DNA of 64,000 nucleotides from Nemertoderma westbladi (Eukaryota > Xenacoelomorpha > Nemertodermatida > Nemertodermatidae), in NCBI GenBank assembly GCA_032718475.1, contig JAUCBJ010008126.1:120407-184406 (forward strand), in the 5' to 3' direction. Positions 1 through 12,429 of this stretch are shown here, piece by piece; the first letter of the stretch is position 1; every line of letters begins with the position of its first letter. Both the position numbers and the translations under genes were made by a program. A model generated the notes under the pieces. The model had not been told where the DNA came from. It ran no database searches and was given only the letters and a program-made list of their open reading frames with translations.

Positions 1-1153
1 GGCTCTGAGTCGGCGTTCGCTAACACGATGGAGGTGTCAGCGACATCTGCTGCTCGTACCGGTCTCTTGGCGGCAGACCGGAACCCCCGCAGACACATTA
101 GGGATGACCTGAGGAGAGCGAAGCTAATTCGTCGCCGCACCCACGAGATGCACTCCGGGTATGGGATCTGCCGCTTCTCTGCCAGTTTTAAAGCGAGGCG
201 CTTGATAAACTGGCGACACAGCGGCGCCATTCCTCCGAAAGCCGAGAAGATGAGAGGAGCCTATGCCTATGTAATACAGTATATATTTTATTGTGCATTA
301 CGGTATGTTTTCACACAGTACACGGTGTGTTGTACTAATAACTTAATTGTGCCGTTGTTTATGTTTTAATTTTCATGATTCTATTTTTACCTAAATAAAG
401 CCGCCGGGGCATTATACCGGATATGGAATGATCACCAGTGGCATTGCGCGTCCCGTGTACAAGACTCGCAATAATAAAGCGAATATAGCTGTATTCGGTA
501 TAAAGGATTTATTATAAATAGGACAAGAAGATGCCATCCTATCGGATAATAGTATCTTGTTTATCCTACTTTAAGTTTACAAATTCAGACGACCACCGTT
601 GCTCTATCCATCTGGACAACATTAACCTACCAGTTACACATTAGATACTGTTCTATATGTTATCTTTCAACTCAAAATATGCATGAAAATCAATTAAAAA
701 GCCTCGCGCACAGGAAAACATGTCAAATTAGAACCGCCTAGGCGTACCGAAATTTGACCCAGCAAGGGATTGAAACAAGACAAGAGTCATATATGGTAGC
801 CAGTAGCCTCATTGGAGCTCCATTCACAATCAAAGTTCCCTTATATGCATCATTGATAGAAAATAGATACAGTGAACAGCCGTTAGGTGGTGCTACACTA
901 CAGTGATGGCTTCGGTAACTCACGCTGCAGTTTTAGTAACTGGTGTAGGACGAAGGTCGCATCATCAATAATAATAACAAAATACTTATATAACGCCCTT
1001 TACGTCCGCCACCACACATAGAATGATAATTGATGTTAACGACATACTGACTAACAGGGGGTTGGTATGTATATATTAAACCACACCACACATAGACGCG
1101 CTCAGCGGCTCGTTGAGACTATTACATATTTACAGTAAGACGGTCGGTCTTGG
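1..1153. other. Unassigned AT-rich sequence
   Basis: I recognise no gene here. A 113-codon forward ORF (28-369) has no domain I can name; its first 75 codons are GC-richer than the surroundings and it is followed by an AATAAA at 394-399, so it could be the tail of a host exon or of an unrecognised transposable element. The rest is AT-rich with no splice-anchored coding segment that I can support. Confidence 0.4.
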
Positions 1154-1730
1154 GACGTTAGTGCCCGCGAGACGTTAGTGACCGCGAGACGTTAGTGCCC
1201 GCGAGACGTTAGTGCCCGCGAGACGTTAGTGCCCGCGAGACGTTAGTGACCGCGAGACGTTAGTGCCCGCGAGACGTTAGTGCCCGCTAGACGTTAGTGC
1301 CCGCGAGACGTTAGTGACCGCTAGACGTAGTGCCCGCGAGACGTTAGTGCCCGCGAGACGTTAGTGCCCGCGAGACGTTAGTGCCCGCGAGACGTTAGTG
1401 ACCGCTAGACGTTAGTGCCCGCGAGACGTTAGTGCCCGCGAGACGTTAGTGCCCGCGAGACGTTAGTGACCGCGAGACGTTAGTGCCCGCGAGACGTTAG
1501 TGCCCGCTAGACGTTAGTGCCCGCGAGACGTTAGTGACCGCTAGACGTAGTGCCCGCGAGACGTTAGTGCCCGCGAGACGTTAGTGCCCGCGAGACGTTA
1601 GTGCCCGCGAGACGTTAGTGCCCGCTAGACGTTAGTGCCCGCGAGACGTTAGTGCCCGCGAGACGTTAGTGCCCGCGAGACGTTAGTGCCTGCGAGACGT
1701 TAGTGCCCGCTAGACGTTTGTGCCCGCTAG
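1154..1730. repeat. 17-bp minisatellite (about 34 copies)
   Basis: The unit GACGTTAGTGCCCGCGA is tandemly repeated over about 577 bp. Positional variants are CCC/ACC and CGA/CTA. A 16-bp variant unit lacking one T (GACGTAGTG) occurs at about 1324 and again 220 bp later, which equals twelve 17-bp units plus one 16-bp unit, so a 13-unit block has itself been duplicated. GC-rich in an AT-rich neighbourhood. No coding role is visible. Confidence 0.95.
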
Positions 1731-2288
1731 TATATGTAATACACCGGGCCAGGAAGATATTTCCCGCTTCTTTAGTTCCGGCTGAGCTGACGCAAACGAG
1801 TCGTTACTTTCTTCAAATTTGTAAATGACAAACTTCCAGTCTTTAGTTCCCGCACCTCGTTAAATTCAACCGTTTTACTTTCAACTTGAATCTTTTATGG
1901 TTAAAAAAATAATTTAATTAACCTCAGCTAGAAATGGTAGCATTTACAGTATATTATTTGGTTTTGCGGTAAACTCTTCAAGGAATGAGGATTAAGTGTT
2001 TGATTGTTTATACTCCTCAACTATCTTTGGAAATTAAAAAATACAAATCAAAAGGTTTCATTTACTACAAAACTATAAAAAAACATCTCCAAATTTTTTA
2101 ATTTAATTTAATTTCATACATACTATGATATACAAAGTACATAGTAGCACAGCCAAAACAAATAAGTAGGCATATATATATGTATAGCACAAAAGAAAAT
2201 ATATATTTGTATATAAAGATTAAACGAGATAATTAATTAATTAATTGCAATATTCAATTTAACATATTATATTGTACTTATTAATAGC
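1731..2288. other. AT-rich spacer between two satellites
   Basis: Low-complexity AT-rich sequence with short TAATTAAT runs near 2233-2250. I see no gene or recognisable element. Confidence 0.5.
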
Positions 2289-5200
2289 ATGGATGTTGGA
2301 CGGATCCATCATGGATGTTGGACGGATCCCTCATGGATGTTGGACGGATCCATCATGGATGTTGGACGGATCCATCATGGATGTTGGACGGATCCCACAT
2401 GGATGTTGGACGGATCCATCATGGATGTTGGACGGATCCCACATGGATGTTGGACGGATCCATCATGGATGTTGGACGGATCCATCATGGATGTTGGACG
2501 GATCCCACATGGATGTTGGACGGATCCATCATGGATGTTGGACGGATCCCACATGGATGTTGGACGGATCCATCATGGATGTTGGACGGATCCATCATGG
2601 ATGTTGGACGGATCCCTCATGGATGTTGGACGGATCCATCATGGATGTTGGACGGATCCATCATGGATGTTGGACGGATCCCACATGGATGTTGGACGGA
2701 TCCATCATGGATGTTGGACGGATCCCACATGGATGTTGGACGGATCCATCATGGATGTTGGACGGATCCATCATGGATGTTGGACGGATCCCTCATGGAT
2801 GTTGGACGGATCCATCATGGATGTTGGACGGATCCATCATGGATGTTGGACGGATCCCTCATGGATGTTGGACGGATCCATCATGGATGTTGGACGGATC
2901 CATCATGGATGTTGGACGGATCCATCATGGATGTTGGACGGATCCCACATGGATGTTGGACGGATCCATCATGGATGTTGGACGGATCCCACATGGATGT
3001 TGGACGGATCCCTCATGGATGTTGGACGGATCCATCATGGATGTTGGACGGATCCATCATGGATGTTGGACGGATCCCACATGGATGTTGGACGGATCCA
3101 TCATGGATGTTGGACGGATCCATCATGGATGTTGGACGGATCCCACATGGATGTTGGACGGATCCATCATGGATGTTGGACGGATCCATCATGGATGTTG
3201 GACGGATCCATCATGGATGTTGGACGGATCCCACATGGATGTTGGACGGATCCATCATGGATGTTGGACGGATCCATCATGGATGTTGGACGGATCCCTC
3301 ATGGATGTTGGACGGATCCATCATGGATGTTGGACGGATCCCTCATGGATGTTGGACGGATCCATCATGGATGTTGGACGGATCCATCATGGATGTTGGA
3401 CGGATCCCTCATGGATGTTGGACGGATCCATCATGGATGTTGGACGGATCCATCATGGATGTTGGACGGATCCCACATGGATGTTGGACGGATCCATCAT
3501 GGATGTTGGACGGATCCCACATGGATGTTGGACGGATCCATCATGGATGTTGGACGGATCCATCATGGATGTTGGACGGATCCCTCATGGATGTTGGACG
3601 GATCCATCATGGATGTTGGACGGATCCATCATGGATGTTGGACGGATCCATCATGGATGTTGGACGGATCCCTCATGGATGTTGGACGGATCCATCATGG
3701 ATGTTGGACGGATCCATCATGGATGTTGGATGGATCCATCATGGATGTTGGACGTATCCCACATGGATGTTGGACGGATCCATCATGGATGTTGAACGGA
3801 TCCATCATAGATGTTGGACGGATCAATCATGGATTTTGGACGGATCCCTCACGGATGTAGGACGGATCCATCATGGATGTTGGACGGATCCATCATGGAT
3901 GTATGACGGATCCATCATGGAAGTTGGACGGATCCATCAGGGATGTTGGACGGATCCATCATGGATGTTGGACGGATCCATCATGGATGTTGGACGGATC
4001 CCTCATGGATGTAGGACGGATCCATGGATGTTGGACGGATCCATCATGGATGTTGGACGGATCCATCATGGATGTTGGACGGATCCATCATGGATGTTGG
4101 ACGGATCCATCATGGATGTTGGACGGATCCATCATGGATGTTGGACGGATCCATCATGGATGTTGGACGGATCCATCACGGATGTTGGACGGATCCCACA
4201 TGGATGTTGGACGGATCCATCATGGATGTTGGACGGATCCATCATAGATTTTGGACGGATCAATCATGGATTTTGGACGGATCCCTCACGGATGTAGGAC
4301 GGATCCATCATGGATGTTGGACGGATCCATCATGGATGTTTGACGGATCCATCATGGATGTTGGACGGATCCATCAGGGATGTTGGACGGATCCATCATG
4401 GATGTTGGACGGATCCATCATGGATGTTGGACGGATCCCTCATGGATGTAGGACGGATCCATGGATGTTGGACGGATCCATCATGGATGTTGGACGGATC
4501 CATCATGGATGTTGGACGGATCCATCTTGGATGTTGGAAGGATCCATCATGGATGTTGGACGGATCCATCAGGGATGTTGGACGGATCCATCAGGGATGT
4601 TGGACGGATCCATCATGGATGTTGGACGGATCCATCATGGATGTTGGACGGATCCATCATGTATGTTGGACGGATCCATCATGGATGTTGGACGGATCCA
4701 TCATGGATGTTGGAAGGATCCATCATGGATGTTGGACGGATCTATCATGGATGTTGGACGGATCCATCATGGATGTTGGACGGAACCATCATGTATGTTG
4801 GACGGATCCATCATGGATGTTGGACGGATCCATCAGGGGGATGTTGGACGGATCCATCATGGATGTTGGACGGATCCATCATGGATGTTGGACGGATCCA
4901 TCATGGATGTTGGACGGATCCATCATGGATGTTGGAAGGATCCATCATGGATGTTGGACGGATCCATCATGGGGATGTTGGACGGACCCATCATGGTCCA
5001 TCATGGATGTTGGACGGATCCATCATGGATGTTGGACGGATCCATCATGGATGTTGGACGGATCCATCATGGAGGTTGGACGGATCCATCATGGAGGTTG
5101 GACGGATCCATCATGGATGTTGGACGGATCCATCATGGATGTTGGACGGATCCATCATGGATGTTGGACGGATCCATCATGGATGTTGGACGGATCCATC

Positions 5201-5849
5201 AGGGGATGTTGGACGGATCCATCATGGATGTTGGACGGATCCATCATGGATGTTGGACGGATCCATCATGGGGATGTTGGACGGATTCATCATGGGGATG
5301 TTGGACGAATCCATCATGGATGTTGGACGGATCCATCATGGATGTTGGACGGATCCACCATGGATGTTGGACGGATCCATCATGGATGTTGGACGGATCC
5401 GTCATGGATGTTGGACGGATCCATCATGGATGTTGGACGGATCCATCATGGATGTTGGACGGATCCATCATGGAGGTTGGACGGATCCATCATGGATGTT
5501 GGACGGATCCATCATGGAGGTTGGACGGATCCATCATGGAGGTAGGACGGATCCAACATGGATGTTGGACGGATCCATCATGGATGTTGGACGGATCCAC
5601 CATGGATGTTGGACGGATCCATCATGGATGTTGGACGGATCCGTCATGGATGTTGGACGGATCCATCATGGATGTTGGACGGATCCATCATGGATGTTGG
5701 ACGGATCCATCATGGAGGTTGGACGGATCCATCATGGATGTTGGACGGATCCATCATGGAGGTTGGACGGATCCATCATGGAGGTAGGACGGATCCAACA
5801 TGGATGTTGGACGGATCCATCATGGATGTTGGACGGATCCATCATGGAT
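2289..5849. repeat. 22-bp satellite (about 160 copies)
   Basis: The monomer ATGGATGTTGGACGGATCC plus a variable CATC, CTC or CAC ending repeats head to tail over about 3.56 kb. It contains a GGATCC palindrome, and ATGGAT/ATCCAT arms at its ends could pair around the 9-base centre. The first 1.4 kb is nearly perfect in register; after about 3720 units carry more substitutions and small indels (GGGGATG insertions, CCATGG shortened units). Larger blocks are duplicated: the GATCAATCATGGATTTTGG variant recurs at 3821 and 4258 (437 bp), and the ACCATGG/CCGTCATGG variants recur 242 bp apart (about 5342 and 5584). All three forward frames are open because 22 is not divisible by 3 and no phase creates a stop, so the long ORFs here are by-products of the repeat. 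Confidence 0.97.
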
Positions 5850-6530
5850 GACCATATTACTCACGCGTGTTTGTTTGTTTGTTTGTTTGTTTGTTTGAAA
5901 AACAAAACTTCTTGCACTTTATGTTGATGAAATTGGATGAAACTTTGATGACAGGTTCATTATCGGACCTAGTTGTGTGTGTATGCAAAGTTTTTGATGC
6001 TAGGGCCCTGTTGGTTGCCTAGCAACAGTGAAATTAATTCTGGAATGACCGATCATAATCGTAGAATTCACTCAATCAAAATTCTGTCGACACCCCAAAC
6101 CCATAGGGAGCATCTATTGGTCATGCTTTCTGCAAATTTTCGCTTTATTTCGTTTAAAATTGTAGAAGATACATTTCTAACCTGAATTGCCCCTGAAACA
6201 ACATAAAGCATAATATATTCGTAGCCTATTCAGTTAACGATTCCTATGAAGATTGGCGCCGTGAAGCAATAAAATACAAAGAAATCATAAAACCATCAGA
6301 ACAGCAATCGTCCCAAGAGACAATCGCTGACTGGTATAGCTACATTATCCTATAGGGGCTGTTGCGCTGTCAGTCAGAAAGGTAACAGCCCACGGGGCAA
6401 GGATTTACACCTGGGGCGTTAACTGTCAGATAGTCTGATACCAACTGTCAGACAGTCTTTTTCAACTGTCAGACAGATGATCACCCAGTTACAAGTTGCC
6501 CTCAGTTGTATTTTTTAAACCCCGAGTGTT
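5850..6530. other. Spacer with (GTTT)n and short AACTGTCAGACAG repeats
   Basis: The satellite gives way to a (GTTT)n microsatellite at about 5868-5898. Around 6417-6478 a short motif close to AACTGTCAGACAG appears three times. I see no gene. Confidence 0.5.
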
Positions 6531-6534
6531 GTTG

Positions 6535-7790
6535 ACGGAGTCTGTTGTTACTTCCGAAATCGTTGATCGTGGTTCTGGTGCCGGAATTCTGGCTTTGATT
6601 ATAAACACTGACTGGCTGAACGATGGCGGAATCTACGAATTCCTAATCCGAGAAGGCGACGGAGTCTAGGTTATTAAACTTAAACAATGAAACGATCGCG
6701 ATGGACAACTGGGTACTAGTGTGTTTTGTGCACACTCCCCCTCAAATTTTTTATACTAGCTAGTTTTGTTACTTTTATTTAAAACACGTTCTAGAACATA
6801 TTGTCTATTCATTTAATATAAAAATGATTTGTTCTAGAACAAAAAAAAAGAAAAAAACAAGCTAATTTGTTTATATTTTTCATTTTTTATTGTATGTTAT
6901 CTTTGTATAAATTTTTTAAACAAGCTAGTTTTTGTTTCTTTTAAAAAAAATGTTCTAGAGCATATTATCTATTCATTTAAATATAAAAATTTTGTTCTGG
7001 AATAAATATTATTTGTTCTAGAACAAAAAAACTAGCTAATTTGTAAATTTTGTAAATTTTTTATTCTGTGTTATCTTTGTATTATCAAATATTTAATAAA
7101 AATCACTAGCTACAATGAAAATTTATAGTTGTTAGTAATTGTTTTTAACACTTACTAATCAAATAAAAAACACTACAAAATAACATTTTTATAATGTTCT
7201 AGAACAAAAAATATTTGTTCTAGAAGATTACTTTTTACAAAAATGAATAGACGAAATGTTCTAGAACATATAGAATATATAGAACATATAAAATAAAATA
7301 AAAAACTAGCCTTGAGAACTTCAAAAATACCTAGTTAATTAATTTTGTTCTAGAACAACAATTATTTGTTCTAGAACAAAATTAATAAAAAATGAATAGA
7401 CAATATTTTCTAGAACATTTAAAAAAAAGTAACATAAACTAGCTAGTATAAAAAATTTGAGGGGGGGGGGGGGGGGGGGGCTGTGCACAAAACACACTAG
7501 TCCCGACAACTGAGTCTATTCAATCCAGAACGATACGATGGCGACGAACGGAGTCTATTACAGTATTAAACACGGAACCAGAACGATCAGATGATGGTGA
7601 GGTATACCGAGGTAATCTACAAAACACAGAACGACAGGAAGGCGACGGAGTTTATTAAACCCAGTACGATATGGTGCATAGCGATCGGCCAACGCGACAA
7701 CGGTGTCTATTAAACCTAGAACCGAAGACGGTGGAGTTATAAACCTGGAACAATGCGAACAAGGCTACTGTAAACTTAGACTACAGGGTG
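6535..7790. repeat. Diverged repeat around GACGGAGTCTATTAAAC, split by a foldback element
   Basis: A motif near GACGGAGTCTATTAAACC, often followed by AGAACGATNNGATGG, recurs at about 6535, 6659, 7543, 7642, 7697 and 7728, on both sides of the foldback element at 6715-7501. The foldback therefore appears to have inserted into a pre-existing diverged tandem repeat. No coding role is visible. Confidence 0.5.
6715..7501. mobile_element. Foldback/MITE-like element rich in TTCTAGAA palindromes
   Basis: The ends are inverted copies: ACTAGTGTGTTTTGTGCACA on the left and its reverse complement at about 7482-7501. The homology continues inward (TCAAATTTTTTATACTAGCT and its complement), interrupted on the right by a 20-base poly-G. 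The AT-rich interior contains about 11 copies or near copies of TTCTAGAA(CA), mostly 20-200 bp apart, with a recurring GTCTATTCATTTAAATATAAA flank. No ORF of note. I could not identify a convincing target duplication, so the superfamily is open. Confidence 0.7.
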
Positions 7791-7904
7791 GTGGACTGGT
7801 TTGTGAGATTAACCTGAACCTGTCAATACTAACTCAATACAATTCGCTTTCTTCGAATTCCATATTGAATTCAATATATTTTTAGACTACCAATTAAAGT
7901 CATT

Positions 7905-8440
7905 CCAAAATAGATGAAAATGTCACCAAAAAAAATTATTTTATACCAAATTAAATAATGTGACCCCAAAAAAAATTATTCAACACCAAATAAAATAAAG
8001 TCACCCCAAATAAAATTATTCAAGCACCAAAATAAATTTTTCAAAACAAAAAAAAATATTCAACACCAAAACCAATTATTCAATACCAAAATAAATAAAT
8101 GCTCCCCAAAATCAATTATTAACACCAAAATAAATGACAAAACCCCCAAAATAATTACAAATCTTTCCAAAACAAATACATTTTCCCCCAAAACAAATAC
8201 ATTTTAGCCCAAAATAAATACATTTTCCCCCAAAACAAATACATTTCCCCCCAAAACAAATACATTTTAGCCCCGAATAAATAAATACCTTTTCCTCCAA
8301 AACAAATACATTTTAGCCCAAAATAAATACATTTTCCCACAAAACAAATACATTTTCGCCCAAAATAAATACATTTTCCCCCAAAACAAAACATTTTTGC
8401 CCAAAATAAATACATAATCCCCCAAAATAAATACTATACT
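7905..8440. repeat. A-rich minisatellite (CAAAAYAAATACATTTT units)
   Basis: Degenerate tandem units of about 20-22 bp. The right half (8155-8430) is the more regular, with units such as CCCAAAACAAATACATTTTC; the left half is more diverged, with ACCCCAAAAAAAATTATT units. Minus-strand ORFs full of MYLFWGK/MYLFWAK repeats come from this array and are not genes. Confidence 0.85.
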
Positions 8441-8785
8441 ACTGCAGCAATAGGCCTTGCACTTCCTGGAAGTTAGACAAAAACTTCAGTACTGCCGTAA
8501 TACTAAAACCTAATAACAGAAAAGGTAATAGGCCATAGGCAATAATAGATAGGCAATAGGCCTATAGGTACGAATACTGAAACTGTAGTAGGCCTAATAC
8601 TGTAGGTACATCGCTACGAAACCTAATAACAGAATACGTTGTTCCGAAGGCAATAGTCCTATGGGTACGAATACTGTAACTGAAGACTGAAGCATGCGCC
8701 CATGTGAAGAATACCAGGATGTAATATAAAATATTTGGTGCTGGAATAAGCCTATCCCCCTCGCAAGGAGGTTTCCAGACGATGA

Positions 8786-10442
8786 GTGCCGAATGGAGAG
8801 TTCAACCCCGCCAGAACACATGGATCGGAGGATCGTCTACAATCATTTGCATGTACCGAGGAAATGCCGATACGTCGCCCCCCGATCTCAAGAACTGTGG
8901 AGTCGGTTCTAACGGATCTCCACAGAGCGATAGATAATGTGATGAAAAAGGAGGGGAGGAATCCAGCCCCGGCGAATGGGGGTCTATCGACGGATCACCT
9001 CAAACTGGTCGGAAACCTGAAACGGGACAAGAGTTTATCGGTAGTACGGGGCGATAAGACAGGAAATGTAATACTAGCGGATCAACGTATAGTGGAGGAG
9101 GAGTTGAACAAGAATGTCAGCAACACTGAAATGTACGAGAAATTAAACTTTAACCCCACAGCGATGTTCAGAGTGGACTTGATCAGGGCTGTTAAAGATA
9201 TAGGTTTAGAAGATGAAGTTTTAAACTCCTACCTCATACCGAAAATTCCTTCCATGGGTTACGTATTCCCCTTATTAAAAGACCACAAAGAAGTGGGTGA
9301 ATGGATAGATTGGCCGGGAGGGAAGAAATTCCCAAAAGCGAGACTGATTGTCTCAACTACCGGTACCCTATTGGAACGACCGGGGAAGTTGTTGAACACT
9401 TTACTCGAACCGATGTTACATCTAATGCCCATTACGTGAAAGACTCGAAGGCAGCAAGGGACTCGTTGCCGAGCGAGAAGTTGGACAGCGTAACGTTCCT
9501 CGCGTTGGCGTTGTAGACATGTATCCATCGATTGACCACGACATAGCCTTGTTTGCAATAGAGGAGGCAATTAAGGAAAACGATGCAATCCTGGAAGAAT
9601 CTTCCTTTACTATTGAACAGATTATGATCTTACTTAAGTTCGTACTTACCCATACATATTTTTCATTTAACCATGCTTTTTATAAGTTAATCAAAGGATT
9701 ATTTATGGGGGGCCCTGCTGGCAAAGCAGTGGCGGTATTGGTCGTAGACCGTATACACAAACATGTGGGTTTAGTTGAAAGGTTTGCTGCCATGTTTTTT
9801 AACTCTTTTGTAGACGATGGGGAAGGTATTTTCCCGTATGTTCTGAATGAAACCGTGAAGGCAGATATAGTATCTAGGTACGACAAAGCGTGCGAGGAAG
9901 TTTTTGGTAAACCCGGGATAAAATTCACACTGGAGTTCTCGAACAGTAGCTCAATATTTCTAGATTTAGAATTAACCCTGGGCCCGAATGGAAACGTTTG
10001 TAGTACGGTTTATTTCAAACCACTGTCCAAAAAATTACCTATTCCAACCACCAGTGCCCATAACCCAAAAGTCCTACAAGGTGTGGTGTACGGCCAATGT
10101 GTACGGTTTGCACAGATAGCATCCTCAGGTCCTGAATATGCGCGCGCAAGAGATAGGTACCTAACTGATAGTTGGATATCGGGTTATGACGAGAAGTTTT
10201 TAGAGGAAGCAAGGAGGTGGGACATAACCAAATTGAGAGAGGGGAAGCCCGTCCCGAAAGTCGGGGGCGAGCCTCATGATAAGGTATTTTTTGGTATGGA
10301 TGAGAGTTTCGCAAGTGTGACGGGATCCACCGAGGATCCCGGTTTATCCGATTTCTTAACTACGTGTCCCCGCCGTGTGCATGAAAAGAGTCCTGGTGTT
10401 ATTAACTCTGGTTATTGTTGGTATCGTATGTATAATGTATAG
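8786..10442 (+). pseudogene. Penelope-like element reverse transcriptase, frameshifted
   Basis: This would copy the element's RNA into DNA at a nicked target. An N-terminal part (8786-9439) includes SVVRGDKTGNVIL and YLIPKIPSMGYVFPLLKDHK, followed by PKARLIVSTTGTLLERPGK, which suits the fingers region of Penelope-like RTs. Palm motif A reads DMYPSID (about 9519), motif B reads GLFMGGPAG and motif C reads FVDDG. Downstream SIFLDLELTL and STVYFKPLSKKLPIPTTSAH match the family's thumb-proximal block (FLDL...VYFKPT). Frame changes lie near 9430, in the segment YVKDSKAARDSLPSEK, and again just before DMYPSID. The MGG in motif B departs from the usual MGS. Family assignment is firm; the clade is not. 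Confidence 0.85.
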
Positions 10443-10804
10443 AGTATAAGCACAGTTTATGGATTGCAGGATTGGATGAGTACCGGTAACGTACAAATGT
10501 GATATAATGGCAGTGGACGGAGATGGTGATAAGAGTCTCGGTACCACCCTAACTAACTGACTAAAGAGTGAATGAATGATACACTGACATGGTAATATAT
10601 TGCACTGGTTGGCCGCATTACACTACTCAGCCGATGCCTTCCCCCCATTGGCTAATAACTCACTTGTCACCCTCCCATTTCCCTGGGTGTGTTTCCCCCC
10701 CGCTGCTGTCTCTCTCTCCCTCCTGGAGGTATAACCTCTGACCCCCACTGTGTGTGTTCCCTTGGGGCCTATTGTCCCCGCTTATTGGGGTGACACGAGA
10801 TTGA

Positions 10805-11320
10805 TTGGTAACCAACCTCGTGCTCCCAATATTGCTTAAAACCAACTCTGTGTGGGCCTGGTTAGCGGAATTGAATATGCTAACAGCAAGGATCTTGAAC
10901 CCTGTTGTGAAACGGTACAGGAAGGATTTAAGAAGTTTGGGAATAGACGTTTTCGCCACCTCGTCAGTGGGGCGAAATTTGGGGCAAAGGTTATTAGAGA
11001 AGAGGCCGAGGGAGTTGGGCAGCGGCAACGTTGGATGCGGGAACACTAGGTGTAAGACTTGTGAGTTGATGAGAGATTCAAACTGTACACCCTGGGGCAA
11101 CAAGATCGAGGGGAAGTACACTTGCTTATCACATAATGTCTTGTATCTTTTAACCTGCGCCGACCACGCAGCAGGCTACTACTACCTTGGGCAGACAGAG
11201 CAGACCATTCGGGATCGTATGACAAAACATAGGTCGGCTATTCGATCATTCGTTTCGGAGATCAGACCAGACCCGGAAGACACCAGAGAATACATCCTGT
11301 TAAGATCTGATGACATTTAG
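10805..11320 (+). pseudogene. Penelope-like element GIY-YIG endonuclease domain
   Basis: In this family the C-terminal GIY-YIG nuclease nicks the target. Visible here are a cysteine cluster CGNTRCKTC, then VLYLLTC followed by GYYYLGQTEQTIRDRMTKHR, i.e. the GIY...YxG core and the conserved Arg and His-containing helix. The segment is open from 10805 to 11320 but is separated from the RT by about 360 bp of non-coding sequence in the expected linker, so the protein is interrupted. The start given is the first Met of the open stretch and is not a real initiation site. Confidence 0.85.
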
Positions 11321-11399
11321 CTAGATAAATGCACCCAACCCCCCCCCCCCCCCCCCCCCACACCCGCATAAGTACTGTAGTTAGCAAACTGCCACAAAT

Positions 11400-12240
11400 T
11401 TGTTGTTGAATGCTGAATTTGTGATCTAGACCATACTCTATTATTCTGATTTATGTAAATTTTCAGTGCCTACCCCAATTTTTGCGATCTATCTATTAGT
11501 AGATCACTAATCGTAGGTATAATTTTATTACGAATATATTCCTAAAATGATACAAACACAATCATACAGTAGGTTTCAATGTGCCATACATTAATTTGGT
11601 GCAATTTGATTCAATGTACTATTCTGCTTTACCGTCACACGATACGCGTAGTACTAGTTTTTTTCAATTCCTTAATAATAGCAAATGCTTGCATACATAC
11701 AGTAGTTTTCAAGTGGCCATACAAATATTTGTTGCGGAAATATGATCCATCACATTAATTAGTTATGTATTACTGTAATCAATTTAATATTAAATGCGTC
11801 TTTTACTATTTTTATAAAACTTACCCGGCTTTACAATCGTATAGACAACTCTCACCTATCATGACGGGGTCAATTGCTATTTCCCGTAGTTTATTTTATT
11901 TAATTTCCTTGAATAATATTAATTGCGATTACATAGCAGTTTTTGTTCAAGGTGCCATGCATTTATTTAGTGCTGAAATTTGATCCACTTATTAAGTCCC
12001 CATAAGGTGTCATACATTTATTTAATCGATTTATGTTAAAAAAATTTATATGAATTTTCTATACCAGCGAGTTTTTACGATCTATCCATGTTTTTACAAT
12101 TCTGTAAATAATACTAATTGCAATCATACAGTAATTTTATACAGTAGGTACTTTGTATTTATTCGGTGCTGTAATTTGATCCACCACATTTTATTTATTT
12201 TGCCATTTATACTGTATTTTTCAAGGTTTTTCGTAATTAA
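11400..12240. repeat. Diverged tandem repeat, about 4 copies of a 130-240 bp unit
   Basis: A module reading roughly CATACAGTAGTTTTCAAGG, then a GCCATACATTTATTT-like block, then GGTGCTGAAATTTGATCCAC recurs with much divergence at about 11562, 11695, 11932 and 12124. Spacing is irregular. It may be an old satellite or the body of an unrecognised non-autonomous element. No coding signal. Confidence 0.5.
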
Positions 12241-12429
12241 TTAGTATTTTCATAGTCAGTAGTCAGTATCTACCGTGCAGTCAGTACTGCAGTGCTGCAG
12301 TAGTGTCGGTGCATATATGGGTACTGAGTACCGTACCTACCCATGTGCGGGCCTTTGTGTCTGATACTACTGCTGTACTGTACTATTAGCCTATGTTCGT
12401 ATGTCTTAACCCTTAAACTGTAATTTGCT

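Larger units (their letters stand above)
8786..11320 (+). mobile_element. Penelope-like retroelement, decayed
   Basis: A reverse transcriptase region (8786-10442) is followed by a GIY-YIG endonuclease region (10805-11320) on the same strand, the domain order of endonuclease-bearing Penelope-like elements. The reading frame is broken near 9430, near 9515 and between 10443 and 10804, so this is a non-functional copy. No flanking terminal repeats were recognised. A 21-base poly-C begins at 11339, just past the end of the coding part. Confidence 0.85.

Noticed and set aside
28-369. 113-codon forward ORF at the window start
   Set aside because: No domain recognised, and the last third turns into AT-rich low-complexity sequence; not enough to call a gene.
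1154-5849. CRISPR-like repeat arrays
   Set aside because: No spacers between units, eukaryotic context, no cas genes; these are ordinary tandem repeats.
2272-5927. Long overlapping ORFs of 400-660 codons
   Set aside because: All come from the stop-free 22-bp satellite read in three frames; no start context or unique sequence.
8112-8415. Minus-strand ORFs with MYLFWGK repeats
   Set aside because: Translation of the A-rich minisatellite.
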